Positions 1-5,107 of a DNA stretch of 7,710 bases are shown here, one piece after another. Source of the stretch: Candidatus Eiseniibacteriota bacterium. Its GTDB lineage: Bacteria; Joyebacterota; Joyebacteria; Joyebacterales; Joyebacteraceae. The stretch covers positions 1 through 7,710 of the forward strand of contig DAOWCM010000096.1 of assembly GCA_030639555.1 (NCBI GenBank), given 5' to 3'. Position 1 is the stretch's first letter. Each line of letters begins with the position of its first letter. The notes beneath the pieces were generated by a model. That model did no database searches, had not been told where the DNA came from, and saw only the letters and a program-made list of their open reading frames with translations. Both the position numbers and the translations under genes were made by a program.

Positions 1-536
1 CGGACCGCATCCGCGAGGCGCTCAAGAAACTCGACTTCCTGGTGGTTGCTGACACGGTGCCGACCGAGACGACCGCGCTTGCGGACTGCATCCTGCCCCT
101 GTCGGCCCCGGGGGAGTCGCAGGGGAGCTTCACGAGCAGCGAGCGCAGGGTTCAGACCGTGGCTGGGCCGCTCACCTCCCCGGCCGGACTGACGGACCTC
201 GAGACCGTCTCGGCGCTGGCGGCAGCGTTAGGCGTCGAGTTCGGGGCGACCGACGCTGCCGCCGTCCGCGGCGAGATGGTCGGGTCGCTGGACCTGCCGG
301 ACTACCCCGCGGTCGATCTGCCCCCGGGCGGCCTCCGCTGGGGTGGGGAGGTCCTTTATGAGGGAGGTCTCAGGACGCCTGACGGCGCGGCCGACCTCTC
401 GATACCGTCCGTGGACGTTCCAGACGTGATTATCGATCCTCGCTGGACCGATTCGATCGAGGTCCGCTTTTCCAGACTGGTCGAAGAGGTCGGACTTCCG
501 GCTCATGTGGTGAGGCGTCACAGAGTTAGCGCTTGA
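1..536 (+). CDS. Molybdopterin-type oxidoreductase, C-terminal part (NuoG- or FdhA-like), 5' end outside window
   Basis: The reading frame is open from the window edge (first full codon at 3) to a TGA at 534-536, giving about 177 residues. The start of the visible part reads LVVADTVPTETTALADCILP, then a Gly/Ser stretch and SERRVQ. This is the conserved pattern of the molybdopterin oxidoreductase superfamily (TET..AD..LP, then E..G.f.n.ERRvQ), seen near the end of the main domain of complex I subunit NuoG and of formate dehydrogenase alpha subunits. About 110 further residues follow with no motif I recognise and no obvious molybdopterin-dinucleotide-binding domain, which slightly favours a NuoG-like protein. 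Iron-sulfur motifs, if present, would lie upstream of the window, so NuoG versus formate dehydrogenase cannot be decided. The gene ends inside the promoter of the next operon, and no terminator is visible between them. Superfamily assignment is fairly secure; the exact product is not. Confidence 0.75.
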   Translation, partial: DRIREALKKLDFLVVADTVPTETTALADCILPLSAPGESQGSFTSSERRVQTVAGPLTSPAGLTDLETVSALAAALGVEFGATDAAAVRGEMVGSLDLPDYPAVDLPPGGLRWGGEVLYEGGLRTPDGAADLSIPSVDVPDVIIDPRWTDSIEVRFSRLVEEVGLPAHVVRRHRVSA

Positions 537-561
537 CTTGAGCGTTGGCCGAACCTAGTAT
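533..561 (+). promoter_or_regulatory. Sigma70-type promoter for the rpmF-plsX-fab operon
   Basis: TTGACT at 533-538 and TAGTAT at 556-561 are separated by exactly 17 bp. This is a close match to the housekeeping consensus (TTGACA-17-TATAAT) in an otherwise GC-rich region. Transcription would begin near 567-570, leaving a leader of about 67 nt before the rpmF ATG. The -35 box overlaps the TGA stop (534-536) of the upstream oxidoreductase gene, so promoter and coding end share bases. The match is read directly from sequence; activity is inferred. Confidence 0.72.
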
Positions 562-579
562 GACGCGTAGTGTTACGCT

Positions 580-606
580 CTGCAGGGGCCTCAGGGGTCC
601 CTGCAG
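580..606 (+). promoter_or_regulatory. Hairpin in the rpmF leader
   Basis: Bases 580-587 (CTGCAGGG) pair perfectly with 599-606 (CCCTGCAG). The stem continues inward through 588-591 against 595-598 (two G-C pairs flanked by two G-U pairs), closing on a three-base loop at 592-594. It lies 10-15 nt after the predicted transcription start and about 20 nt before the rpmF ribosome binding site. No U-tract follows, so it is not a classical intrinsic terminator. It could stabilise the 5' end or serve as a protein-binding site; its function is unknown. Confidence 0.55.
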
Positions 607-635
607 TCCAACGTATTTATGTGCGTGGAGGGACC

Positions 636-827
636 ATGGCCGTACCAAAGAGAAGGAGCTCCAAGACCAGGGGCCGCAAACGCAGAACCCATGAGAAGGC
701 AGCGCGCCCGTCGCTCTCCGTCTGCCCCAGCTGCGGGGAAGCGAAGCTTCCTCACAGGATGTGCCCCCACTGCGGGACCTACAACGGCAGGGAAATCGTG
801 GCGGAAGAGAAGAAGGACAACGAGTAG
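636..827 (+). CDS. rpmF: 50S ribosomal protein L32
   Basis: This 63-residue protein begins MAVPKRRSSKTRGRKRRTHE, the standard L32 start (MAVPKRRtSksr...RR.H), with a basic N-terminal half that contacts 23S rRNA in the large subunit. A zinc ribbon follows: CPSC at residues 30-33 and CPHC at 43-46. All four cysteines are kept, so this is the zinc-binding form and not a cysteine-less paralogue. The ATG at 636 is preceded by GGAGGG at 627-632. An in-frame ATG at 570 would add 22 residues unlike any L32 and would cut through the leader hairpin, so it was not used. It is the first gene after the promoter and 26 bp ahead of plsX, the usual rpmF-plsX pairing. The DUF177 (YceD) gene often found just upstream of rpmF is not here. 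Confidence 0.96.
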   Translation: MAVPKRRSSKTRGRKRRTHEKAARPSLSVCPSCGEAKLPHRMCPHCGTYNGREIVAEEKKDNE

Positions 828-843
828 CGGGTGCCTGATCTGT

Positions 844-849
844 GGGAGG
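844..849 (+). promoter_or_regulatory. Ribosome binding site deciding the plsX start
   Basis: GGGAGG at 844-849 lies 4 nt before the GTG at 854. The other in-frame GTG, at 842, would place this purine run inside the coding sequence and has no comparable site upstream. The GTG at 854 is therefore preferred. The 4-nt spacing is short, but similar to that of rpmF. Confidence 0.6.
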
Positions 850-853
850 CCGT

Positions 854-1864
854 GTGACCGGTCGAGCGCGTGAATCCAGGGGGCCGATCAGGATCGCGAT
901 TGACGCCATGGGCGGCGAGAACGCGCCCGGTGTTGAGGTGGAGGGTGGACTCGCGGCGGTTCGTGAGTCCGGCGGGGCGGTCGAGGTCGTGCTGGTCGGC
1001 AGGGAGAATCTCCTAGAGGCGGAGCTTGCGAAGCACGACCTCGAGGGGCTTCCGATTTCCGTGGTCAACGCGGACGAGATCATTGAGATGACCGATTCCC
1101 CCGCGTCCGCCGTCAGGCGGAAGCGGGGGGCTTCTATTGTGGTCGCGACTGAGCTCCACAAGAGACGTGAGGTCGACGGGCTCGTCGGCGCGGGCAATAC
1201 GGGCGCCGTGGTCGCCGCGACGCTGCTGGGACTCGGGATGCTGCCCAGCGTGCGCCGTCCCGCGATCGCGAGCTTGTTCCCGACTCTCAAGGAGCCGGCG
1301 ATCGTGGTGGACGTGGGCGCGAGCATCGACTCGCGGCCGAGCGACCTCCTCGAGTTCGCGGCCATGGGCGACGTTCTTGCGCGCTGTCTCTTCGACCGGG
1401 AGCGGCCCAAGGTGGCGCTGCTGAATATCGGGGAGGAGCCCACCAAGGGCAGCCAGCTCACCCAGGAGGCCTACGGCCTCATCTCCGGGAGCGGGCTCAA
1501 CTTCATCGGCAACGTGGAGGGCAAGAGCCTCCTTCAGGGCGTGGCGGACGTGGTCGTCTGCGACGGCTTCGTAGGGAACATCGTGCTCAAGCTGGCCGAG
1601 GGCGTGAGAGACATGCTCCGGAGCGTGCTGGGTGGATCGGACGCGCCACAGGGCATGAGCTCGTTCATGAGCCAGTTCGACTACTCGGAGTATGGGGGAG
1701 CGCCGCTTCTCGGGGTCAACGGCGTCGTGATCATCGCGCACGGGTCGTCGTCGCCGAAGGCGATCAAGAACGCGGTCAAGGTGGCCGCGCGTTTCGTGGA
1801 TACGGACCTTGACGCGAGAATCGTGGACAGACTGAGAGAGGTCGAGGGAACCGATGGCGAATAG
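854..1864 (+). CDS. plsX: Phosphate acyltransferase PlsX (acyl-ACP:phosphate transacylase)
   Basis: PlsX converts long-chain acyl-ACP plus phosphate to acyl-phosphate, the donor for PlsY in glycerol-3-phosphate acylation; it is a peripheral membrane enzyme. The 336-residue product has the family's usual length. Family blocks in order are IAIDAMGGENAP (about residues 14-25), SPASAVRRKRGAS (about 82-94), GAGNTGA (about 112-118), VVDVGAS, LLNIGEEPTKG, FIGNVEGK with DVVVCDGFVGNIVLK, and near the C-terminus YGGAPLLGVNGVVIIAHGSS. Three block positions differ from the commonest form: DAMGGD has E, SAGNTGA has G for S, and GAN has S for N. The fold blocks are otherwise intact. The gene starts with GTG (854) and its last 11 bp overlap fabH, indicating translational coupling. 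Family identity is certain; the start is slightly less so (842 is the alternative). Confidence 0.95.
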   Translation: MTGRARESRGPIRIAIDAMGGENAPGVEVEGGLAAVRESGGAVEVVLVGRENLLEAELAKHDLEGLPISVVNADEIIEMTDSPASAVRRKRGASIVVATELHKRREVDGLVGAGNTGAVVAATLLGLGMLPSVRRPAIASLFPTLKEPAIVVDVGASIDSRPSDLLEFAAMGDVLARCLFDRERPKVALLNIGEEPTKGSQLTQEAYGLISGSGLNFIGNVEGKSLLQGVADVVVCDGFVGNIVLKLAEGVRDMLRSVLGGSDAPQGMSSFMSQFDYSEYGGAPLLGVNGVVIIAHGSSSPKAIKNAVKVAARFVDTDLDARIVDRLREVEGTDGE

Positions 1865-2846
1865 CATGAAGAGGGCGTACATCGCGGGTGTGGGGATGTG
1901 TGTGCCCGATCGTGTCGTCACGAACGACTACTTCACGGAGATCGTCGACACGTCCGACGAGTGGATCACCCAGATGACGGGGATCAAGGAGAGGCGCTAC
2001 ACCGACGAGAACACCGCCACGTCCGATCTTGCCATTCCTGCCTCGAGGCAGGCCCTGGAGCGGGCCGGAGTTGAGGGCTCGGACATCGACGCGATCATCG
2101 TCGCGACGGCGACCCCTGACACGCCCTTTCCGTCGACCGCCTGCCGGATTCAGGAGGCGATAGGCGCGAAGGACGCCTTCGCCTACGACATCGCGGCCGC
2201 CTGCGCGGGGTTCATCTTCGGTGTGGTCCAGGCTCAGAGCTATATCGCCAGCGGCATCGCCGAGACCGTGCTCGTCGTCGGCGCGGAGTGCCTGACGAAG
2301 ATCACCGACTTCACCGAGCGCACGACGTGCGTGCTGTTCGGAGACGGCGCCGGGGCCGTCGTGATCAAGGGCTGCGACCCGCCCCGGGGGCTCGTGGACC
2401 ACTTCCTCAAGTGCGACGGCTCGCTGAAGGACTACATCATCCAGCCCGCGGGTGGGAGCAGACTGCCTCCATCGCACGAGACGGTCGATGAAAGGCTCCA
2501 CACCATCAAGATGAAAGGCAGGAAGGTCTACATCCACGCGTCGAAGGCAATGGCCGACGCGGTCGTGCTCCTCCTGGAGCGGCAGGGCCTTACCGGCGAC
2601 GATCTCGACCTTCTGTTCCCGCACCAGGCGAACATTCGCATCATCCAGAGCGTGGCCAAGCAGGCGGGCTTGCCCATGGAGAGGGTCTTCGTCAACATCC
2701 ACAAGTACGGGAACACCTCCGCGGCGTCCGTTCCCCTCGCGCTGGCCGAGGCTTTCGACGAGGGTCTTCTCAAGGAAGGTATGCTCATCGGTATGGTCGC
2801 TTTCGGCTCAGGGTTCTCGTGGGGCTCGGCGCTCTTCCGGTGGTAG
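1854..2846 (+). CDS. fabH: 3-oxoacyl-ACP synthase III (KAS III)
   Basis: FabH starts fatty acid synthesis by condensing acetyl-CoA (or branched acyl-CoA) with malonyl-ACP. The 330-residue thiolase-fold protein has the complete Cys-His-Asn triad: C117 in DIAAACAGF, H257 in FPHQANIRI and N287 in KYGNTSAAS. The N-terminal block (SDEWI..MTGIKERR, residues 34-48), the loop FGDGAGAVV (162-170) and the C-terminal GSGFSWGSALFRW are typical. The ATG at 1854 lies inside the end of plsX, with GAGGGA at 1844-1849 at good spacing. A second ATG at 1866 has no ribosome binding site. Primer preference (straight or branched) cannot be read from the sequence with confidence. Stop at 2844-2846, followed by a 70-bp gap that holds a strong hairpin. 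Confidence 0.96.
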   Translation: MANSMKRAYIAGVGMCVPDRVVTNDYFTEIVDTSDEWITQMTGIKERRYTDENTATSDLAIPASRQALERAGVEGSDIDAIIVATATPDTPFPSTACRIQEAIGAKDAFAYDIAAACAGFIFGVVQAQSYIASGIAETVLVVGAECLTKITDFTERTTCVLFGDGAGAVVIKGCDPPRGLVDHFLKCDGSLKDYIIQPAGGSRLPPSHETVDERLHTIKMKGRKVYIHASKAMADAVVLLLERQGLTGDDLDLLFPHQANIRIIQSVAKQAGLPMERVFVNIHKYGNTSAASVPLALAEAFDEGLLKEGMLIGMVAFGSGFSWGSALFRW

Positions 2847-2860
2847 CCAGGCTGAGCCCA

Positions 2861-2884
2861 GCGCTGCCGCCGGTGCGGCAGTGC
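2861..2884 (+). promoter_or_regulatory. Stable hairpin in the fabH-fabD gap
   Basis: Bases 2861-2870 pair with 2875-2884 in a 10-bp stem with one G-U pair (2863/2882), closed by the four-base loop CGGT (2871-2874). No run of T follows, so complete rho-independent termination is unlikely. It sits 15 nt after the fabH stop and 32 nt before the fabD ATG, in the largest gap of the plsX-to-fabG stretch. Plausible roles are protecting the upstream mRNA end from exonuclease or acting as a processing or attenuation site; this is inference. Confidence 0.6.
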
Positions 2885-2916
2885 CTCCACGAGTCTCGCG
2901 GCATTGAGGGACGCGC

Positions 2917-3855
2917 ATGGACAGAATAGCTTTCATCTTTCCGGGACAGGGCTCGCAGTCGGTAGGGATGGCGAAGGACCTGTACGAGAACTCGCAGACG
3001 GTTCGCGAGATCTACGAGCGGGCCTCCGAGGTCATCGCCGTCGACCTCGCGTCGGTTTCGTTCGAGGGTCCAGAGGGTGAGCTCAGGAAGACCATCAACA
3101 CGCAGCCGGCCCTCCTGACCGCCAGCGCGGCAGCGCTGGCTCTGCTGGAAGAGCGCGACATCGTACCCTACGCGGTCGCCGGGCACAGCCTGGGTGAGTA
3201 CAGCGCTCTCCTGGCTGCGCGCAGCATCTCTCTTGAGGATGCCGTGCGCGCCGTTCGCGAGCGCGGGCGGCTGATGTATGAGGCCGGGCTCGAGACGCCC
3301 GGGACAATGGCCGCCATCGTCGGTCTGACCGAGGAGACGATCGAGCAGATCCTGAAGGACGTCGGTGGCAGTGGAGTCGTGCAGATCGCCAATATCAACA
3401 CACCGACACAGATCGTCATCTCCGGCGAGGTGGACGCGGTCCGTGCCGCCATGGACGTCGCCGCGACGAGCAACGCGCGTAGGGTCGTCGAGCTCAACGT
3501 CAGCGGTGCGTTCCATTCCGAGCTCCTGAAGTCGGCAAGCGAGGGGATGGAGAGCGTGCTCCGCGGCGTTCCCATCGAGGCCCCGCGGTGCATCTTCGTG
3601 GCGAACGTCACCGGAGGGGCGCTCGACGACCCCGAGGGCATCAGACGCCGGCTCGTCGAGCAGATGGTGAGCCCGGTACGCTGGGTCGAGTGCATGAAAG
3701 CTCTGGTGAACAGGAAGTCCTCTCTCTTCCTCGAGGTCGGTCCCGGGAACGTTCTGCGCGGGCTCCTTCGAAAGATCGATCCAGAGATCAGGACAATGAG
3801 CGCGGGCAAGATGAGCGACATCGAGAAGCTGGCGGCCGCGATAGCGACCGATTGA
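2917..3855 (+). CDS. fabD: Malonyl-CoA:ACP transacylase
   Basis: FabD transfers malonyl from CoA to the phosphopantetheine of AcpP, supplying extender units to FabH and FabF. The 312-residue protein has the family's length. Visible motifs are FPGQGSQSVGM (residues 8-18), the nucleophile elbow GHSLGEYSA with S91, the malonate-binding arginine R116 in VRERGRLM, and the catalytic histidine H200 in VSGAFHS. NTPTQIVISG (161-170) matches the usual N.P.Q.VISG block, and VGPGNVLRGL near the C-terminus is typical. The ATG at 2917 follows GAGGG at 2906-2910 with 6-nt spacing. It lies between fabH and fabG in the canonical order. Nothing is broken or unusual. Confidence 0.96.
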   Translation: MDRIAFIFPGQGSQSVGMAKDLYENSQTVREIYERASEVIAVDLASVSFEGPEGELRKTINTQPALLTASAAALALLEERDIVPYAVAGHSLGEYSALLAARSISLEDAVRAVRERGRLMYEAGLETPGTMAAIVGLTEETIEQILKDVGGSGVVQIANINTPTQIVISGEVDAVRAAMDVAATSNARRVVELNVSGAFHSELLKSASEGMESVLRGVPIEAPRCIFVANVTGGALDDPEGIRRRLVEQMVSPVRWVECMKALVNRKSSLFLEVGPGNVLRGLLRKIDPEIRTMSAGKMSDIEKLAAAIATD

Positions 3856-3879
3856 GCGGGGACTCTGTGTCATCGGTTC

Positions 3880-3884
3880 GGAGG
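3880..3884 (+). promoter_or_regulatory. Ribosome binding site deciding the fabG start
   Basis: GGAGG at 3880-3884 is 8 nt ahead of the ATG at 3893 but only 2 nt ahead of the in-frame TTG at 3887. The ATG is therefore the start, and the protein begins MKLENKHAVVTG as expected for FabG. Confidence 0.75.
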
Positions 3885-3892
3885 CGTTGACG

Positions 3893-4630
3893 ATGAAGCT
3901 CGAGAACAAACACGCCGTGGTCACGGGGGCGGGGCGCGGAATCGGCAAGGCCATAGCCGCCAGGCTCGCGTCACTGGGGGCCGGCGTGGCCATCGTGGAC
4001 ATCGACGGCGAGACCGCCTCGTCGACCGCCGCGGAGATCGCGAGCACGGGTGCAACGGCCATCGCGTACGAGCTGGACATCACGGATGCCGAGACAGTGG
4101 CCGCGGTGTTCAAGGGTATCGCTGAGGACCTGGGAGGTCTTGACATACTGGTCAACAACGCCGGGGTGACGCGAGACAACCTGCTGCTCCGGATGTCCCC
4201 GGACGACTGGGACCTGGTGATGCGTGTGAATCTCAAGGGCGCCTTCAACTGTATTCGCGCGGCCGTGCGGCCGATGATGTCGCAGAGAAGCGGCCGCATC
4301 ATCAACATCGCATCGGTCGTAGGGTTAGTGGGCAACGCGGGCCAGGCCAACTACGCGGCCTCGAAGGCCGGGCTGATTGCCCTGACGAAAACGGTTGCCA
4401 AGGAATTCGGTGGGCGCGGCATCACGGCCAACGCCGTGGCCCCAGGGTTCATAAAGACCCCGATGACCGAGTCACTCCCCGAGAAGGCCCGCGCGGACTT
4501 CGCGTCGAAGATCTCGCTCAGACGCTTCGGGAGCCCCTTGGACGTCGCGAATCTGGTTGCTTTTCTCGCGTCCGATGAAGCAGACTATATAACCGGTCAG
4601 ACGGTCAGCGTCGACGGCGGGATGTTATAG
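3893..4630 (+). CDS. fabG: 3-oxoacyl-ACP reductase
   Basis: FabG reduces 3-ketoacyl-ACP to 3-hydroxyacyl-ACP in each elongation cycle; it is a cytoplasmic tetramer of the short-chain dehydrogenase family. The 245-residue protein has the cofactor loop TGAGRGIG (residues 11-18), NNAG (88-91), and the catalytic tetrad N113, S141, Y154 and K158 in NYAASKAG. The end of beta-strand 2 reads VAIVDID with Asp at residue 36. In this superfamily an acidic residue there usually favours NADH, whereas typical FabG proteins use NADPH and lack it. R15 in the glycine loop is kept. The position between fabD and acpP makes the FabG assignment firm despite the many SDR paralogues in bacteria. Stop TAG at 4628-4630. 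Confidence 0.94.
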   Translation: MKLENKHAVVTGAGRGIGKAIAARLASLGAGVAIVDIDGETASSTAAEIASTGATAIAYELDITDAETVAAVFKGIAEDLGGLDILVNNAGVTRDNLLLRMSPDDWDLVMRVNLKGAFNCIRAAVRPMMSQRSGRIINIASVVGLVGNAGQANYAASKAGLIALTKTVAKEFGGRGITANAVAPGFIKTPMTESLPEKARADFASKISLRRFGSPLDVANLVAFLASDEADYITGQTVSVDGGML

Positions 4631-4653
4631 CGAGAAGGTCAGAGCCTGAGGAA

Positions 4654-4674
4654 GTGGGCCCGCCCGGGCCCCAC
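4654..4674 (+). promoter_or_regulatory. GC-rich hairpin between fabG and acpP
   Basis: Bases 4654-4661 (GTGGGCCC) pair with 4666-4674 (GGGCCCCAC) if C4669 is bulged, giving eight pairs around the loop GCCC (4662-4665). Without the bulge, 4656-4661 and 4666-4671 form six uninterrupted G-C pairs. No T-run follows. It ends 19 nt before the acpP ATG, just upstream of its ribosome binding region GGGGTGA (about 4680-4686). It may act as a processing or stabilising 5' structure for an acpP-containing transcript; function is inferred. Confidence 0.55.
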
Positions 4675-4693
4675 ACGCGGGGGTGAAAGAGAC

Positions 4694-4939
4694 ATGGCAG
4701 ACGTTGTAGAGAAGGTAAGACAGGTCATTTCCGAGAAGCTCCAGATAGACGCCGCGCAGGTGACGATGGAGGCGGCGATCGTCGAGGATCTCGGCGCCGA
4801 CTCGCTCGAGCAGGCGGACATCCTGTTCTCGCTCGAGGACGAGTTTGGTATTACGGCAGACGACACGGACGAGGCAGAGGGTCTCAAGACCGTCGCCGAC
4901 ATCGTCAGCTATCTCGAGAAGAAGGTGGCGGCGGAGTAG
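4694..4939 (+). CDS. acpP: Acyl carrier protein
   Basis: AcpP carries malonyl and growing acyl chains on a 4'-phosphopantetheine arm for FabD, FabH, FabG, FabF and PlsX. The product is 81 residues, strongly acidic, with the attachment motif GADSLE; S37 is the modified serine. The four-helix pattern is clear: helix I near 3-16, helix II starting at D36, the acidic loop EDEFGITADD and the last helix from about 66. Helix II reads DSLEQADILFSLEDEFGI, while most AcpP proteins have DSLD.VELVM.lEeeFgi; the acidic positions are kept but several side chains differ. The ATG at 4694 is preceded by GGTGA (4682-4686). The gene sits alone between two gaps with hairpins, which fits the need for much more AcpP than enzymes. 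Start and family are secure. Confidence 0.95.
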   Translation: MADVVEKVRQVISEKLQIDAAQVTMEAAIVEDLGADSLEQADILFSLEDEFGITADDTDEAEGLKTVADIVSYLEKKVAAE

Positions 4940-4965
4940 GGAGACCAGCCCCGATATAGGCAGTG

Positions 4966-4998
4966 ACCGCGGCTCCGCCGTGGGGGCGGGGCCGCGGT
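4966..4998 (+). promoter_or_regulatory. Very stable 14-bp hairpin after acpP
   Basis: Bases 4966-4979 pair with 4985-4998 along 14 positions: thirteen Watson-Crick pairs, almost all G-C, and one G-U (4974/4990), with the loop GTGGG (4980-4984). It starts 27 nt after the acpP stop. Only two Ts follow (4998-4999), then CAAAG, so it is not a textbook intrinsic terminator. It could cause partial termination or stop 3' exonucleases to leave a stable acpP mRNA. It is the strongest secondary structure I found in the window. Confidence 0.65.
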
Positions 4999-5007
4999 TC
5001 AAAGAGA

Positions 5008-5019
5008 CTGCGCGCGCAG
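5008..5019 (+). repeat. Perfect 12-bp palindrome in the acpP-fabF gap
   Basis: CTGCGCGCGCAG at 5008-5019 is its own reverse complement. It has no loop, so it suits a dimeric DNA-binding protein better than an RNA hairpin. It could also be chance in GC-rich sequence. It lies 9 nt after the 14-bp hairpin. Confidence 0.35.
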
Positions 5020-5055
5020 GTGAAGCGCGACCGTTGGCGGGGCAGGCAGGAACGG

Positions 5056-5083
5056 CCGCGGCGTGGGTACATCGGCGCCGCGG
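5056..5083 (+). promoter_or_regulatory. Second hairpin in the acpP-fabF gap, upstream of fabF
   Basis: CCGCGGCG at 5056-5063 pairs perfectly with CGCCGCGG at 5076-5083 around a 12-nt loop (5064-5075). It ends 24 nt before the fabF ATG, close to the ribosome binding site AAGGGA (5098-5103) but not covering it. Together with the 14-bp stem and the palindrome it fills most of the 168-bp gap. I see no convincing promoter or small gene there. Confidence 0.45.
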
Positions 5084-5107
5084 TGGCTGGGACAGAGAAG
5101 GGACAGC

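Noticed and set aside
614..619. Second -10-like box TATTTA just before rpmF
   Set aside because: There is no -35 element at 16-18 bp upstream, and it would leave almost no leader before the ribosome binding site.
570..635. N-terminal extension of L32 from the ATG at 570
   Set aside because: It has no ribosome binding site, lies almost at the predicted transcription start, runs through the leader hairpin and adds residues unlike L32.
526..1461. Long minus-strand open frame of 311 codons opposite rpmF and plsX
   Set aside because: It is low-complexity Ser/Arg/Pro-rich, lies opposite two well-conserved genes, and is an artefact of GC-rich codon use.
1776..2702. Minus-strand open frame of 308 codons opposite plsX and fabH
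   Set aside because: The composition (Arg, Asp, His, Val) is that of the reverse strand of GC-rich genes; there is no motif and no ribosome binding site context.
2785..4350. Minus-strand open frame of 521 codons opposite fabH, fabD and fabG
   Set aside because: It has no recognisable domain and spans three intact conserved genes on the + strand; long antisense frames are expected at this GC content.
4557..4592. Possible internal acpP promoter in the end of fabG, with TATATA at 4586-4591
   Set aside because: The best -35-like boxes (TTGCTT at 4557, TTTTCT at 4561) give spacers of 23 and 19 bp; the AT-rich bases encode the conserved Tyr-Ile-Thr of FabG.
4966..5000. Rho-independent terminator after acpP
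   Set aside because: The stem is strong enough, but only two Ts follow before CAAAG, and fabF and rnc continue on the same strand; it is kept as a hairpin, not a terminator.
5063..5107. Longer fabF starting at the GTG at 5063
   Set aside because: The extra 15 residues come from a hairpin region; MSKRVVITGMG at 5108 is the family's normal start and has its own ribosome binding site.
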